Below, one piece after another: positions 54,101 through 63,060 of a stretch of DNA of 64,000 nt. A model generated the notes under the pieces. That model made no database searches and had not been told where the DNA came from. It saw nothing but the letters and a program-made list of their open reading frames with translations. Made by a program: the position numbers and the translations under genes. Source of the stretch: UBA6168 sp964423205 (GTDB lineage Bacteria; Bacteroidota; Bacteroidia; Chitinophagales; Saprospiraceae); contig CAYRDX010000004.1 of assembly GCA_964423205.1 (NCBI GenBank), forward strand, positions 55,641-119,640, in the 5' to 3' direction. Position 1 is the first letter of the stretch. Each line of letters starts with the position of its first letter.

Positions 54101-54233
54101 CTATTAAAGTATGGGCTTTATCGTCGAGGGTAACTTCAATCCTGTAATTCACCTCCTGCTGAAAGTAGCCTGACTGTGCATGTGAATAGGCCGAAATAGA
54201 TAATGACAATACAAACAGAAAAACGTTTTTCAT
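51141..54233 (-). CDS. M1 family aminopeptidase-like metallopeptidase, exported
   Basis: A 1030-residue protein with a signal peptide (cleaved after S-H-A near residue 20). An N-terminal beta-sheet domain leads into the M1 catalytic domain. The zinc motif HEVGHNWFYG starts at His366, with His370 and third ligand Glu389 in WMDEG, matching HExxH-x18-E. A GAGMEYPM segment replaces the usual GAMEN exopeptidase loop. The C-terminal 400 residues are rich in beta strands and end in a barrel-like PWRFMDNFSL, so the peptidase may be anchored to or passed through the outer membrane. A periplasmic or surface aminopeptidase is likely. Confidence 0.9.
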   Translation of the reverse strand: MKNVFLFVLSLSISAYSHAQSGYFQQEVNYRIEVTLDDKAHTLIGLIEIDYQNNSSQNLEHIWFHFWGNAFSTPESAFGKQKLRSGSTWFFFSGKEDKGHYSGLDFHVNEEKAKLEFDKNHPDIAMLLLPRPLMPGEKITIKTPFVLKIPASFSRLGHVGESYQMTQWFPKPAVFDQSGWHQMPYLDMGEFYSEFGSFDVSITLPENYVVGATGILQSPEEIAFLERKAKETSQMFESGNLPVEIAFPESSTTFKTVRYKAENVHDFAWFADKRFHVQKSSVTLPSGRKVDTWTMFTNEQSELWKKSIDYVNRSVQFYSELVGEYPYTHATAVQSALSAGAGMEYPMITVIGKASSPKDLDQVITHEVGHNWFYGILASNERDHPWMDEGINSFYEYRYTTKYYGDRVVEALPSFLRGHGNTDLYETIYLFQARKRMDQAPETSSNDFGLLNYGLSSYMKPGFAFGHLMAYLSAGKFDAIMKEFYEVWKFKHPQPSDLKSHFEEKTGKNLDWMFEAYLGSNKHLDYAIETLHKDELGNWIITVLNKGEIAAPFPVSGFKSGKIISTHWFEAIPPGEKQTINLPGEQFDKVVLDAGHITLDVYRSNNHYKTEGVLKKTEPLKLKLLGSLEDPGRSSLYWLPIFGLNKYDGLMPGLAFYNAIIPSKKLDFAIATQYGLRSGQPSGMGTVRYNIFPKNEKIKKIEIGINAKTYQFDFLDSLKSESGIESSYLSFRRVSPYLRFDLMRSHTSRFYQTLEFRRIFLQKEVPTFENLPSGFFYTVNTWSNRLINQVKWEAGNTQALNPFRVNLTLEHASYDDAFGIKQDYLKLSFEWENNYVYEHNRAIKTRIFVGKKFQNDSRKNKGLLFDEAFNLTSQGFNDYRFDNYYLGRSEPDGFFARQILLQEGGMKVALGSPYSEGRSNDMVVAFNLLADMPQDLPLKLPLRPYFDIAWYNDARPISSDLTFTDQVWWQGGFSLGDKSGIFGIHFPVISSRNVADLYKQSGRSSLFNRITFHLDLAKLNPWRFMDNFSL

Positions 54234-54384
54234 ATGCTGGTAACTTTACGCAAATGTATTACACAATCATTCAAATTAGTTTGCTGATAGATTCAAGAGG
54301 TCATTGTTGTGAAACTTTTGCCAGAGGATTTCACAACTATGGGTGGGCAGAAAGAAGTGGTAATTGGGGATAGGCTTTGTTGAT

Positions 54385-54417
54385 AAAAAAATGGAAGGCC
54401 GCAGGTAGCTACCTTCC
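54385..54417 (-). terminator. Intrinsic terminator after the DUF2911 gene
   Basis: On the minus strand GGAAGG pairs with CCTTCC (54393-54398 and 54412-54417) around a 13-base loop, followed by ATTTTTTT. It lies about 70 bases after the DUF2911 stop and ahead of the M1 gene. Confidence 0.8.
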
Positions 54418-54483
54418 GGTGAACTTTTAAATAGCTCTTGAAAGCAGGAATCCTAAGGGACTTCCTGTTTCATTTTCACGGTT

Positions 54484-55392
54484 TTATTTTTCTGATTTTG
54501 ATTTTTTAGTGGCCTTAGTTGCTGGTGCAGGAGGAGCAGGTGGTACTTTCGGTTTCCATGCTGCAATGGATTCCTCATTCATGCGAACATAATCGGCATT
54601 TCCAGCTTCTTTTGACAGTGCGAGGGATTTTTCAGCAGTAGCGACAGCTTCTGCGTATTTACCCATTTGGGCCAAAATCAAAGCCTCAGTGCGGACACGG
54701 AAAAACCTTGAGTCCATGCTGTTCGCTTTATTTACCCATTCATAGGCTTGTTGCAAATCTTTTCCTTCCTGATACAAGTAGTTGCCGGCTGCATAGTAAT
54801 CACCAGCCGAGGGGCCAGCCATTACCCGCTTAATGTCTGCTTGTACTGTTTCTGCTGTAAACAGTGTGATAGGAACTGTAATTGCAGTTTTTTCCCAAGC
54901 AAAGACCAGGTCAAAAGAATTATTGGAAAGATTATCCATATTGAACAACATCGTTTCGATGGTAAAAGGCAATGCCGTTACGGGAACTTTGAACCTGACA
55001 GCTTCTTTTGCAGTTTCCCATTTGACTGGCAAACCCCAGTTCTCTGTATCTGTATAAAAAATTACATCCCATTCATTTTGGCCGGGAACAGTAAATATGG
55101 CGTAGGTGCCTTTTTTTAATTCTTTTCCTCCCACCACTACTTTGTCGCTAAATGTAATGGTAGTATTCCTGTTTGCCCCTGTACGCCAGGTTTCATTATA
55201 GGGTACTAATCCCCCAAAAATGGTGCGTCCTTTTACACTTGGACGGCTGTAATCGATGGTAATATCTGTAAGTCCTACGGTTGCAGAAACTTTACTGGCA
55301 GGGCTGGCAGCAGGAGTCCTGATTTGAGCAGACACTAGCGAGAAGAATGCGAGAGTTGAGAACAGAAAAAAGGTTAGAATCAGTTTTTTCAT
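54484..55392 (-). CDS. DUF2911 domain protein with TPR-like C-terminus, exported
   Basis: A 302-residue protein with a signal peptide (residues 1-22, cleaved after S-A-Q). The DUF2911 domain covers 25-170 (ASKVSATVGLTDITIDYSRP; GRTIFGGLVPYNETWRTGAN; KKGTYAIFTVPGQNEWDVIF). The rest has TPR-like helices (QAYEWVNKANSMDSRFFRV; EALILAQMGKYAEAVATAEK) and ends with a Pro/Ala/Lys-rich tail. Function unknown; the family is abundant in Bacteroidota periplasms. It is followed by a terminator. Confidence 0.88.
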   Translation of the reverse strand: MKKLILTFFLFSTLAFFSLVSAQIRTPAASPASKVSATVGLTDITIDYSRPSVKGRTIFGGLVPYNETWRTGANRNTTITFSDKVVVGGKELKKGTYAIFTVPGQNEWDVIFYTDTENWGLPVKWETAKEAVRFKVPVTALPFTIETMLFNMDNLSNNSFDLVFAWEKTAITVPITLFTAETVQADIKRVMAGPSAGDYYAAGNYLYQEGKDLQQAYEWVNKANSMDSRFFRVRTEALILAQMGKYAEAVATAEKSLALSKEAGNADYVRMNEESIAAWKPKVPPAPPAPATKATKKSKSEK

Positions 55393-55614
55393 TTTTTATC
55401 AATTTGATTTAGAAATAATGGTAATGCTAAAGTAACGCTTTTCCCTAGAACATGGTCGAAAGGATGTCTGTTTATATGTAAATTCTGGCTTCAAAAAGGG
55501 GATGCCTCCATGTGCCGAGCTTTTAATTTCATACATTTGCCGTAAGAACTAAAGAGCCTTTTCATTGCTGAATTTTTCATTCAGTGAGGTAAGGTTGAAG
55601 TATTAAAGTTAACC

Positions 55615-57438
55615 ATGAGTTACGTTGTCTTTGCCAGAAAATACCGTCCAACCAAGTTTGATGAAGTAGTTGGTCAGCAGCATGTTTCACAAACGCTTAA
55701 AAAAGCTTTGCAAACTGACCACCTGGCTCATGCTTTTCTTTTTTGTGGCCCTCGCGGTGTTGGTAAAACAACTTGTGCCCGTATTTTGGCCAGAGTATTG
55801 AACTGCCGTAATGTTAGCAAAGACTTCGAACCATGTGGTGAGTGTGATAGTTGTAAGTCCTTCAGTGAAAATGCTTCGTTCAACATCTTTGAACTTGACG
55901 GAGCCTCAAACAATCAGGTCGATCACATGCGTGCACTGGTTGAGCAGGTGCGCTTTCAACCTCAACAGGGTAAATTCAAAGTTTATATCATCGACGAGGT
56001 GCACATGCTTTCGGCATCAGCTTTCAATGCGTTTTTGAAAACGCTGGAAGAACCACCACCACATGTCATTTTCATACTTGCGACTACTGAAAAACATAAG
56101 ATACTGCCTACCATACTTTCCCGTTGTCAGACTTATGACTTCAAAAGGATACAGGTTCAGGACATGGTTGACCACCTCGCCGACATTTGTCAAAAGGAAG
56201 GGATAAAAGCAGACAAGGATGCTCTGCACATCATCGGTCAAAAAGCCGATGGTTCGTTGCGTGATGCATTGTCACTCTTTGACCGCATTGTGGCTCTTAA
56301 AGGTGATTCTATCAGTTATGAAGATGTCATCACCAACTTAAATGTCCTCGATTACGACTATTATTTCCGGTTTGTGGAGGCTTTGTTGGTCCAGGACCTT
56401 CCCAAAATAATGCTGCTATTTGATGAAGTGCTGAAAAATGGTTTTGAAGGTGATTGGTTTATAACGGGCTTGGCGGAGCATTTCCGAAACTTACTTCTTT
56501 GCAGAGAAGAACAAACGAAACATTTACTCGAAGTAAGTGAAACATTGAGAGACCGATACCACAACCAAGCCATTCTTACACCTCCGCATCTGATGCTTTC
56601 TGCCATTGGCATAATCAATGAGTGCGATGTCAATTATAAAACGGCCAGGAACAAACGCATTCATGTAGAAATGGCCCTCATAAGAATCTGTTTTATACAG
56701 CAGGCTGTAGAATTGGCTGTTAACCCATCCGCAGATTCCGAACGCAGGGCTCTTGAGCAAAAAAAAAAGCCTGAGTTAAAATCGATTGCTTCTGAAAATA
56801 ATGCAGCAAGAGTACTAGAATCCAACAAGGAAAAGCGCACACAATTAGCAGAAGTTGTTTCATTGGAGCCTGAAATCGCAGAGAATGAAAATGCTTCCTT
56901 GAAAGATGAGGCACTCCAATTGAACGAAGAAGTTGTGGTCTACGAAAGTTCCGAATCGGAACAAAACGGCTTCTCTGGATTAAGCTCAATACCCTCCCTG
57001 CAAAGTTTAGATATCATACACGAAGAAGCAGCAGTTGAGCTGGGAAATTCAGGTGCATCCAAACATATTTCCATTGATCAGGAAAAAACGCAGGAAGCCT
57101 GGAATGCATACATAGAATCCATAGACCGGAACTCGGTGCGGATGATATTAAAGTCTGCTTCTCTCAAAATTAATGGCGACAAAATCAAAGTGGAGGTAGG
57201 CACTACACTAGCCGAAAATACCATTCGACAGGAAAGCGAAATCATTCCCTTTTTATGCGATTACCTTGGTGTAACGAGAATCACCATGGAAATAGGCATT
57301 GACCCTTCTAAAAGTCCTGTTGTCGAAGCACCTCCCAAACCAATGACTGACAGTGAAAAGTACTGGAAAATGAAAACTCAAAATCCATTGATTGACGACT
57401 TCAGAAAGAAGCTTGATCTTCGCTTGGACAGTGAATGA
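55615..57438 (+). CDS. dnaX: DNA polymerase III gamma/tau subunit
   Basis: A 607-residue clamp-loader subunit. AAA+ motor domain 1-370: Walker A FCGPRGVGKTTCARIL, the zinc module with CGECDSC, Walker B VYIIDEVHMLS and the sensor 1/arginine-finger LATTEKHKILPTILSRC. The remaining 230 residues are a low-complexity Glu/Ser/Lys linker and a short conserved C-terminus (SEKYWKMKTQNPLIDDFRKK). It loads the sliding clamp for replication. A -7-like TACATTTG is at 55532-55539. The 3' 186 bases overlap, antisense, the end of the RHS frame, but that part of the RHS frame is not native (see there). Confidence 0.95.
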   Translation: MSYVVFARKYRPTKFDEVVGQQHVSQTLKKALQTDHLAHAFLFCGPRGVGKTTCARILARVLNCRNVSKDFEPCGECDSCKSFSENASFNIFELDGASNNQVDHMRALVEQVRFQPQQGKFKVYIIDEVHMLSASAFNAFLKTLEEPPPHVIFILATTEKHKILPTILSRCQTYDFKRIQVQDMVDHLADICQKEGIKADKDALHIIGQKADGSLRDALSLFDRIVALKGDSISYEDVITNLNVLDYDYYFRFVEALLVQDLPKIMLLFDEVLKNGFEGDWFITGLAEHFRNLLLCREEQTKHLLEVSETLRDRYHNQAILTPPHLMLSAIGIINECDVNYKTARNKRIHVEMALIRICFIQQAVELAVNPSADSERRALEQKKKPELKSIASENNAARVLESNKEKRTQLAEVVSLEPEIAENENASLKDEALQLNEEVVVYESSESEQNGFSGLSSIPSLQSLDIIHEEAAVELGNSGASKHISIDQEKTQEAWNAYIESIDRNSVRMILKSASLKINGDKIKVEVGTTLAENTIRQESEIIPFLCDYLGVTRITMEIGIDPSKSPVVEAPPKPMTDSEKYWKMKTQNPLIDDFRKKLDLRLDSE

Positions 57439-60400
57439 GGAAAGATTTTCATTCAACAAGCCATTTAGTAATAAGGCAAACGTAAAAAGGCAACCCCAAA
57501 GATAGTGCCCATACTCATGCACAAATAGATGGTCTCTAAAATCAGGTCTCATCCCACGAGGTCCCATGATGAAAGAACCAACAGTAAATGCACCACCCGT
57601 AAACCGGCTGTCAAGTACAGTGGCTCCTCTGAAGTGGTTTACTTCATTGACAAGGCTAATACTGTTCATGGATTGGGCTAAAGTAAAGCCAAGTGCAGTC
57701 TGAGGCAACTGCCAAGTGAACCTTGAACCTAACTCCAAAGCCCTACCCCAGAAATTTTTGCTACCGTCAGTTTGAGATAGCCCTCTCGTAAGGTCATACT
57801 TGTTCTCAAAATACTGCCCGACGCTCGGAAAGAACCCGTCTCCCCTGATAGCCCCGGCAATCCCATTGATGAGCGCCCCAAGGATAAATTCCCCATCCGG
57901 GTCCTTGTACTTCATCGGATTATTCACCACATAAGAGTACCTGTTGTAATTCTGCGTAGAGTAAGGTGCCTGTACGTAATTATCCACACTCAACATCCTG
58001 CCCAAAATCGGGTCATACATCCGCCCGTTCATGTTGATGAGGTTGAACTGTGGCAAATGTTCGTGCCCGGTATAGCCCCGGTACAGCCAGGCGGGTGGTG
58101 CAGGCAAATTGGAATATGTCCAGTCGTTGGGGTTGCGCGAGCGGCCCCAGGCATCGAAGTTTTGTTCTGCTATGACCGTGCATGAGGAATTCGTGACCGT
58201 CAGTATGGAGCCGAGATGGTCGGTATAGACGTAGTTGTAAGTGTTCGCACCGTTTACCCTGCTTACTATGGCTACCAGCCCCGCCCCGCAACTGATGTAG
58301 TGAAGGTGAGTGGTCAGGCCGCCGCTCACTATCTTTTCGTAACTGCCGAAGTAGTATCTCGTGGAGGTCACCACTCCGTTTTGTTCGATGACCATTTTCC
58401 GGCGCTCGTAGTTCGGCCCGTAGGTGAAGGTCACTTTGTAGATGCCCTCCTGCACGGTGGCGGGCTGGTGGTAAGCGGTATAAGTTATGTCCTGCAGGCC
58501 GGTCGGAACGGTGCCGTTCGGGTTGCTGACGGATTGCAGGGCATTGATTTTCGCAGCGTTATAGGAATACGTGCCCACACTTGTTTTGTCCGTGATATTG
58601 CCGTTGGCAGCATAAGCAAGGGTTACGGCGCCCTGTCCGACTACCGTAGAGGAAGTCAGCCGCTCGAGGTTATCATAAGTGAAGGTCTCAATTTTGCTCT
58701 TGATGTTGTCCATGCGGATATTCAGGTTGCCGTTCTGCGGGTTGAAACCCATGGTCAGGTTTTGTTTGGTACCGGCACTAAAGTTAGCCGGAAAACCGTA
58801 AGTGTCGAAGGTTTTTGTGCTGGCAATTCCATTGCCTAAGGAGTAGGTGGTGTATTGGCCGTAGGCGTTCATGCCGGTAGCATAGAATATGGTACTGTAA
58901 TAGTTGTTGGTAATGCCGGTGTGATAACCTTTTGAATTGAAGAAATTGGTTATTGAAAATCCGGAGGGATAAACCATGTAGGTGACATCCCCAAAGTTGT
59001 TGTAGGCGTAAGCTGTGAAATGTGCAGTTCCGTCCACGGTTTCCTTTTCCTGCGTCAAACGGCTGTAGGCATCGTAGGTATATTCCTGCAGGATGCCATT
59101 GAATCCGGTTATTTTTTTGATGAGGTTTTTCCCGTTGTTGCCCGTCTCGTATTCATAAGTCGTGCTTCCTTCCGGGCCTGTTCTCGAAGTGATTCTGCCC
59201 AACACGTCGTAGGACATATTGTGGTTGTTGCCGTTGGCATCGGTTTGAGAAGTGAGTTCGCCGAATGCATTGTAAACATAAGTTGTGAGGCCAGCATTCA
59301 GGTCGTTGAGCGAAGTCTGCCTGCCGTAAACATCGAAGCCCATGACCACCAGGTCCCTTGTGCCCATTTTTACTTTTGTCTGGTTGCCAAAACTGTTGTA
59401 CTCGTAGCTGAGTGTGCCACCATTATCTGTGGCGCTGATGGTTTTTGAGGTGGCATCGGTGGTTTGTGAAGTGGTGGTTCCATCGGGATTGGTGATAGTG
59501 ACAGTATATGCCCCCCATAACATACTGTAAGCATAAGAGGTAGTGCCTGCCGTGTTTGTGGCGCTTGTACGGCGGTTAAAGTCGTCATAGCTGTAAGTGG
59601 TTACCACACCTGAACTGCCGCTGTAAAACGGCGCAGTGGAGCTGGCAAGGTTGCCACGGTTGTCGTAGGTTTTTTGAGTGACCACCCACTGGCTGGTGCC
59701 AAAACCCTCGGTTTGGGTCTCGCGGTTTCTGTTCAACAGGTCGAACCATTCTTTTACGATGGGCCTGCCGGGTATAAGGTTGTTCGTGTAATACACGATG
59801 CTCGTGCCGCCTATGCTGTTGCTGCCCGGTACGTCCCACACATAACTTGTCGCGATGGTGTTGCCTTCGGGGGTAGTGGTGCTGGTCGGCCGGCCAAAAG
59901 CATCATACGTGAAAGTAGTGACCAGGCCGTTGATTTCCGTCCGGCTGGCAGGTTTGCCCCAAACATTGTAAACAGCTGTGGCAGTCTGGTTCAGCGGGTT
60001 GGTGACGGATGTGGCGAATCGTCCTTTAGGGTCATAAGCCGAAGAAGTCGTTCTTGTGGAAAGCCCGGTTGCCGAGACAGAAGCATTGGTTGCGTTTCCG
60101 AATGTATTATACTGGTAATTGGTGGTTACCGCTTTTGCCAAACCAGAAAAGTCTGTCTCCTGCATCAGTGAGCCATTGGTTGCGTTGAAAGTGCGGGTTA
60201 TGGTTTTGGAAAATGATGGCTGCCCCGCCCTGGTAATGGTAATGGTTGTTTGTGTCGGTGAGAAAGGAAGCCATGTGCAAAATGCCCCATACTGCTGGGT
60301 GGTAGTGCCCGATTCCACTAAGCTGAAGTAATCGTATTGCAGGTAACTTTCCTGCGTGATGTTGCCATTGGCGTCGTAGCTCAAGGTGGAGAATCTTGGC

Positions 60401-60741
60401 GTTTGTCCGAAAAGTCCGTAGTTGTACACTTCATTGACCCGCTGCCAATAACGCCCGTTGGAAAGCGAAACCACGCCATTGGCATATAAGGTCATATTTC
60501 GGGTGGTGCCGGTAGTCAAAACGACATCCGTGACCTGCTTTAGCATATTGGTGTAAAAAGGGGTATTCACTTCAAAATCTGTGGTGATTTTTCGATTCAG
60601 TGTCGAATTGGACGCTATCGTTTTCTCAAAGCCAATCAGGCCCCGTCCTTTGCGGTGGAGTTTCGCTTTTTCATAAGCATAGGTCGTGGTGTTCAGGGTT
60701 CCGTTGCCGTTGGTTACCGAAAGTGTAGAAACCGATGACAT
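57253..60741 (-). CDS. RHS/YD-repeat protein, truncated at both ends, with metallopeptidase-like tip
   Basis: A 1162-codon frame made of YD/RHS repeats (NGLVTTFTYDAFGRPT, YDNRGN, NAFGELTSQTDANGN and about 20 more), ending in the RHS core (TDHLGSILTV, YRGYTGHE, NGRMYDPILGRML, NRYSYVVNNPMKYKDPDGE). After the core, residues 950-1081 are a variable tip that contains DHLFVHEYGHYL, a His-Glu-x2-His zinc motif at 1075-1079. From residue 1082 the frame enters a family B repeat and then antisense dnaX, so about 80 terminal codons are not native. No signal peptide, SpvB or other N-terminal domain is present. The region is richer in G+C than flanking genes. Function as a toxin is inference. Confidence 0.8.
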   Translation of the reverse strand: MSSVSTLSVTNGNGTLNTTTYAYEKAKLHRKGRGLIGFEKTIASNSTLNRKITTDFEVNTPFYTNMLKQVTDVVLTTGTTRNMTLYANGVVSLSNGRYWQRVNEVYNYGLFGQTPRFSTLSYDANGNITQESYLQYDYFSLVESGTTTQQYGAFCTWLPFSPTQTTITITRAGQPSFSKTITRTFNATNGSLMQETDFSGLAKAVTTNYQYNTFGNATNASVSATGLSTRTTSSAYDPKGRFATSVTNPLNQTATAVYNVWGKPASRTEINGLVTTFTYDAFGRPTSTTTPEGNTIATSYVWDVPGSNSIGGTSIVYYTNNLIPGRPIVKEWFDLLNRNRETQTEGFGTSQWVVTQKTYDNRGNLASSTAPFYSGSSGVVTTYSYDDFNRRTSATNTAGTTSYAYSMLWGAYTVTITNPDGTTTSQTTDATSKTISATDNGGTLSYEYNSFGNQTKVKMGTRDLVVMGFDVYGRQTSLNDLNAGLTTYVYNAFGELTSQTDANGNNHNMSYDVLGRITSRTGPEGSTTYEYETGNNGKNLIKKITGFNGILQEYTYDAYSRLTQEKETVDGTAHFTAYAYNNFGDVTYMVYPSGFSITNFFNSKGYHTGITNNYYSTIFYATGMNAYGQYTTYSLGNGIASTKTFDTYGFPANFSAGTKQNLTMGFNPQNGNLNIRMDNIKSKIETFTYDNLERLTSSTVVGQGAVTLAYAANGNITDKTSVGTYSYNAAKINALQSVSNPNGTVPTGLQDITYTAYHQPATVQEGIYKVTFTYGPNYERRKMVIEQNGVVTSTRYYFGSYEKIVSGGLTTHLHYISCGAGLVAIVSRVNGANTYNYVYTDHLGSILTVTNSSCTVIAEQNFDAWGRSRNPNDWTYSNLPAPPAWLYRGYTGHEHLPQFNLINMNGRMYDPILGRMLSVDNYVQAPYSTQNYNRYSYVVNNPMKYKDPDGEFILGALINGIAGAIRGDGFFPSVGQYFENKYDLTRGLSQTDGSKNFWGRALELGSRFTWQLPQTALGFTLAQSMNSISLVNEVNHFRGATVLDSRFTGGAFTVGSFIMGPRGMRPDFRDHLFVHEYGHYLWGCLFTFALLLNGLLNENLSSFTVQAKIKLLSEVVNQWILSFHFPVLFTVSHWFGRCFDNRTFRRVNAYFHGDSRYTKVIA
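57469..57497 (-). repeat. Family B repeat fragment at the break in the RHS gene
   Basis: On the minus strand GGGGTTGCCTTTTTACGTTTGCC and TTATTA match the 3' part of the copies at 32751 and 40658. It marks the point where the RHS reading frame stops being RHS-like and lies just after the dnaX stop. Confidence 0.65.
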
Positions 60742-60759
60742 ACGTCAGTAAAATCAGTT

Positions 60760-61380
60760 TTATTCTAATCTTATTTTTACACCAAGAACAACGAATGCAT
60801 TTCTAATCCAATCTCCTTGTGATGAAAGCAAGCCACTCCATTTTTCCAAGGTATTTATCAGACCATATTGGCCACGAAAAAAGAATCCCAATCGTACTTT
60901 ATTATGTTCAATTTCAGCAGTCCAATTCATTAATTTAGAACATTCGATCCACAGCCCTGCATCGTATTTATTCCAATAAGCATCAACATTGCTACTTTGC
61001 CTGCTGTCGTTGGATGTAATTGACTTCGAAATGATATATGAGACAAATCCACCGCTACCAATGTCAAAATCATTTTTTGAATTGAGCCTTCCCCCGATTG
61101 ACGCAGTTAAATAGGTAAAGTTCAGTGCCCAATTATTGAATGAATTTTTCGCTCCCTTGATTTCCAGACTCAAAGAAAATTGGCCACTTAAACGCTTCTC
61201 CCCTTCAATATTTAGTCCAAAATAATAAATGGGCTTAATCATAAATGGATAAGTAACCTTCTGCGCATGAAATGAAGAAACTCCCACACCACCATATAGA
61301 TTCAAATGCCACTGGGCAATTTCTTGTCCAGGCAATAGCCAAGGCAGGATAAATGATGCAAAGAATACTATAGCCTTCAT
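60760..61380 (-). CDS. Hypothetical outer membrane protein
   Basis: A 206-residue protein with a signal peptide (residues 1-19, cleaved near P-G-Q) and many short amphipathic strands (LNLYGGVGVSSFHAQ; LNFTYLTASIGGRL; IGSGGFVSYIISKS), ending VVLGVKIRLE with an aromatic-poor last strand. A small PorT-like or OmpA-barrel-like outer membrane protein is likely. It lies 2 bases downstream of the GH16 gene stop and is probably in the same operon. Confidence 0.65.
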   Translation of the reverse strand: MKAIVFFASFILPWLLPGQEIAQWHLNLYGGVGVSSFHAQKVTYPFMIKPIYYFGLNIEGEKRLSGQFSLSLEIKGAKNSFNNWALNFTYLTASIGGRLNSKNDFDIGSGGFVSYIISKSITSNDSRQSSNVDAYWNKYDAGLWIECSKLMNWTAEIEHNKVRLGFFFRGQYGLINTLEKWSGLLSSQGDWIRNAFVVLGVKIRLE

Positions 61381-61382
61381 TT

Positions 61383-63059
61383 CTAATGTTTTACTAAAAA
61401 TTGGTCACTTATTATTTTTTTTGACTTTTTAAGTTTTAGTGAAAGAATATATATTCCTTCAGGAAAATCAGATACGTTTAGATTGATATCTTGGCCATTC
61501 CACTTCAAATTTACTTGAAAACCATTAGTTGGGGAAGTAATGGTAAAAAATTGTACATCTTCCTTTTGAACTGAATTTCCTACTATACCAATAGCCACTG
61601 TTTGATGAGCTGGATTTGGTGCTATGCGCAACATGGGATGTTCTGGGCATTTTGCTATTATACCATTACCTGTTTCAATAGTTGAGCCACACTCGTTTGA
61701 TACTGAATAGGAATAATAGTAATATGTAAAAGAAGTAATTGAACCTTCAATGGTAACAAAATTCCCATAAATGGAGTAAGGACTGTTAGATGTTATCGTC
61801 CAGGTCCCTGATAAGTTGTTTGGTTGAACATTTGCCTCCAAGTAAATCGGACATTTTTCGGAAGCATCAATCGTAAGGCTTGCAACAGGTTTGTCGATCC
61901 AAATATTTTTTGTAAATGTTGTTTGAGGGCAGGGTTCGTATGCACTTGTTTGTGCAGTAATCCAAGCACTTTCATTTGTGAATTCACTTATAGGTTGTAC
62001 AGTAAGAGAAGTCGTTGTTTGATTAACAATCGTCAAATTTGTACTTACAAGCCAGTTAAGGCTTGATGTCATTGGTCCAACAAAATTGTAAGTCATTTGT
62101 TGCCCACCACAAATAGTGCTATTGCCTTGTATTTGCCGCTGTGCACACAAATCAGTCAACCCTTGTTGGGGAGTTTTCTGCCAAACACGGATATAGTCGA
62201 TTTCAAAATCAGCAGGAAGGATGGTGTTTTCATCAGGCACAGAATTTCCACAGTAACCTCCCGGGGCATTTATTGCTAAATTCGCAATTACGTTCATAAA
62301 CTCATTTGGAATAAATTCATTATAAAGATAAGTGCCAATGGCTATATTATCGCCGCAATTTACTATATTGCCTGCAACAGTTGACAATCTGTTTACGCGT
62401 CTAACTAATTAACCATCAGTTCGCCAATCGACATACATTGGTTCCCACTCTACAGAATACGTATGATAATCTGTTGTTGAATTTATTCCGGTATTACTTT
62501 GAGGTATTTGATAATGCTGGTTGTTACACCAAATATGTAAATTCATGTTTTGTTTTGTTGGTTCATTGGTGCAGTATTCAAAAACGTCACATTCATCACC
62601 TCCAAAAAGCCAAAATGCTGGCCAAAAGCCTTGCCCCGGAGGCAGTTTACACCTAATTTCAAATTTTCCATATTTGAAGTTTTGCTTTGATTGTACCATG
62701 CCGGAGGTAAATTGACGGGTTGCAGTGTACCAAGTGGCATTCTCTTTTTTTGCTTTAAGTTTTAATGTACCATTACTTATCAAAACGTTTTCATCCTTAT
62801 AAATTTGTCCTTCGTTTCCATGTGTCCTGCAAAATTCGCATTGATCGCTACTATTAGCTCCATATGGATAGAACGTATGCCACTTGTTTAAGTCAAGAGA
62901 CGTTCCATTAAACTCATCATGGAAAACCAACTTATAAGGTGTATTCAAATTGCAATTGACTATGCCTCCTAACCAAATGTACGGTGTTTGCGTGCAGGAC
63001 TGACTTTTAGATGTAAAAGACATCAGTAAAAAGAATGCAGAGAATATGAGAGTTTTCAT
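61383..63059 (-). pseudogene. T9SS-exported GH16 glycosidase split by one in-frame stop
   Basis: Reading from the ATG at 63059, one frame gives a signal peptide, a GH16 domain and a stop TAA at 62409-62411 (residue 217). The same frame continues without break as LVRRVNRLSTVAGNIVNCG to 61383. The site reads VDWRTDG-stop-LVRRV, where GH16 enzymes have a continuous DGxxVR strand. Catalytic residues are intact before the stop: Glu156, Asp158 and Glu161 in GDECDVFEY. After the GH16 domain come Ig/PKD-like strands with Cys residues and a T9SS type A signal (LRIAPNPAHQ onward). The enzyme would cut beta-1,3 or beta-1,4 glucans or galactans. A real mutation, recoding or a sequencing error are all possible. 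Confidence 0.85.
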
Positions 63060-63060
63060 G

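Noticed and set aside
57253..57468. The last 72 codons of the RHS frame as part of the RHS protein
   Set aside because: They are antisense to the conserved 3' end of dnaX and its following bases and are reached only through a repeat fragment.
58216..60171. Several plus-strand frames opposite the RHS gene
   Set aside because: They mirror the periodic YD repeats on the minus strand and show no family features.
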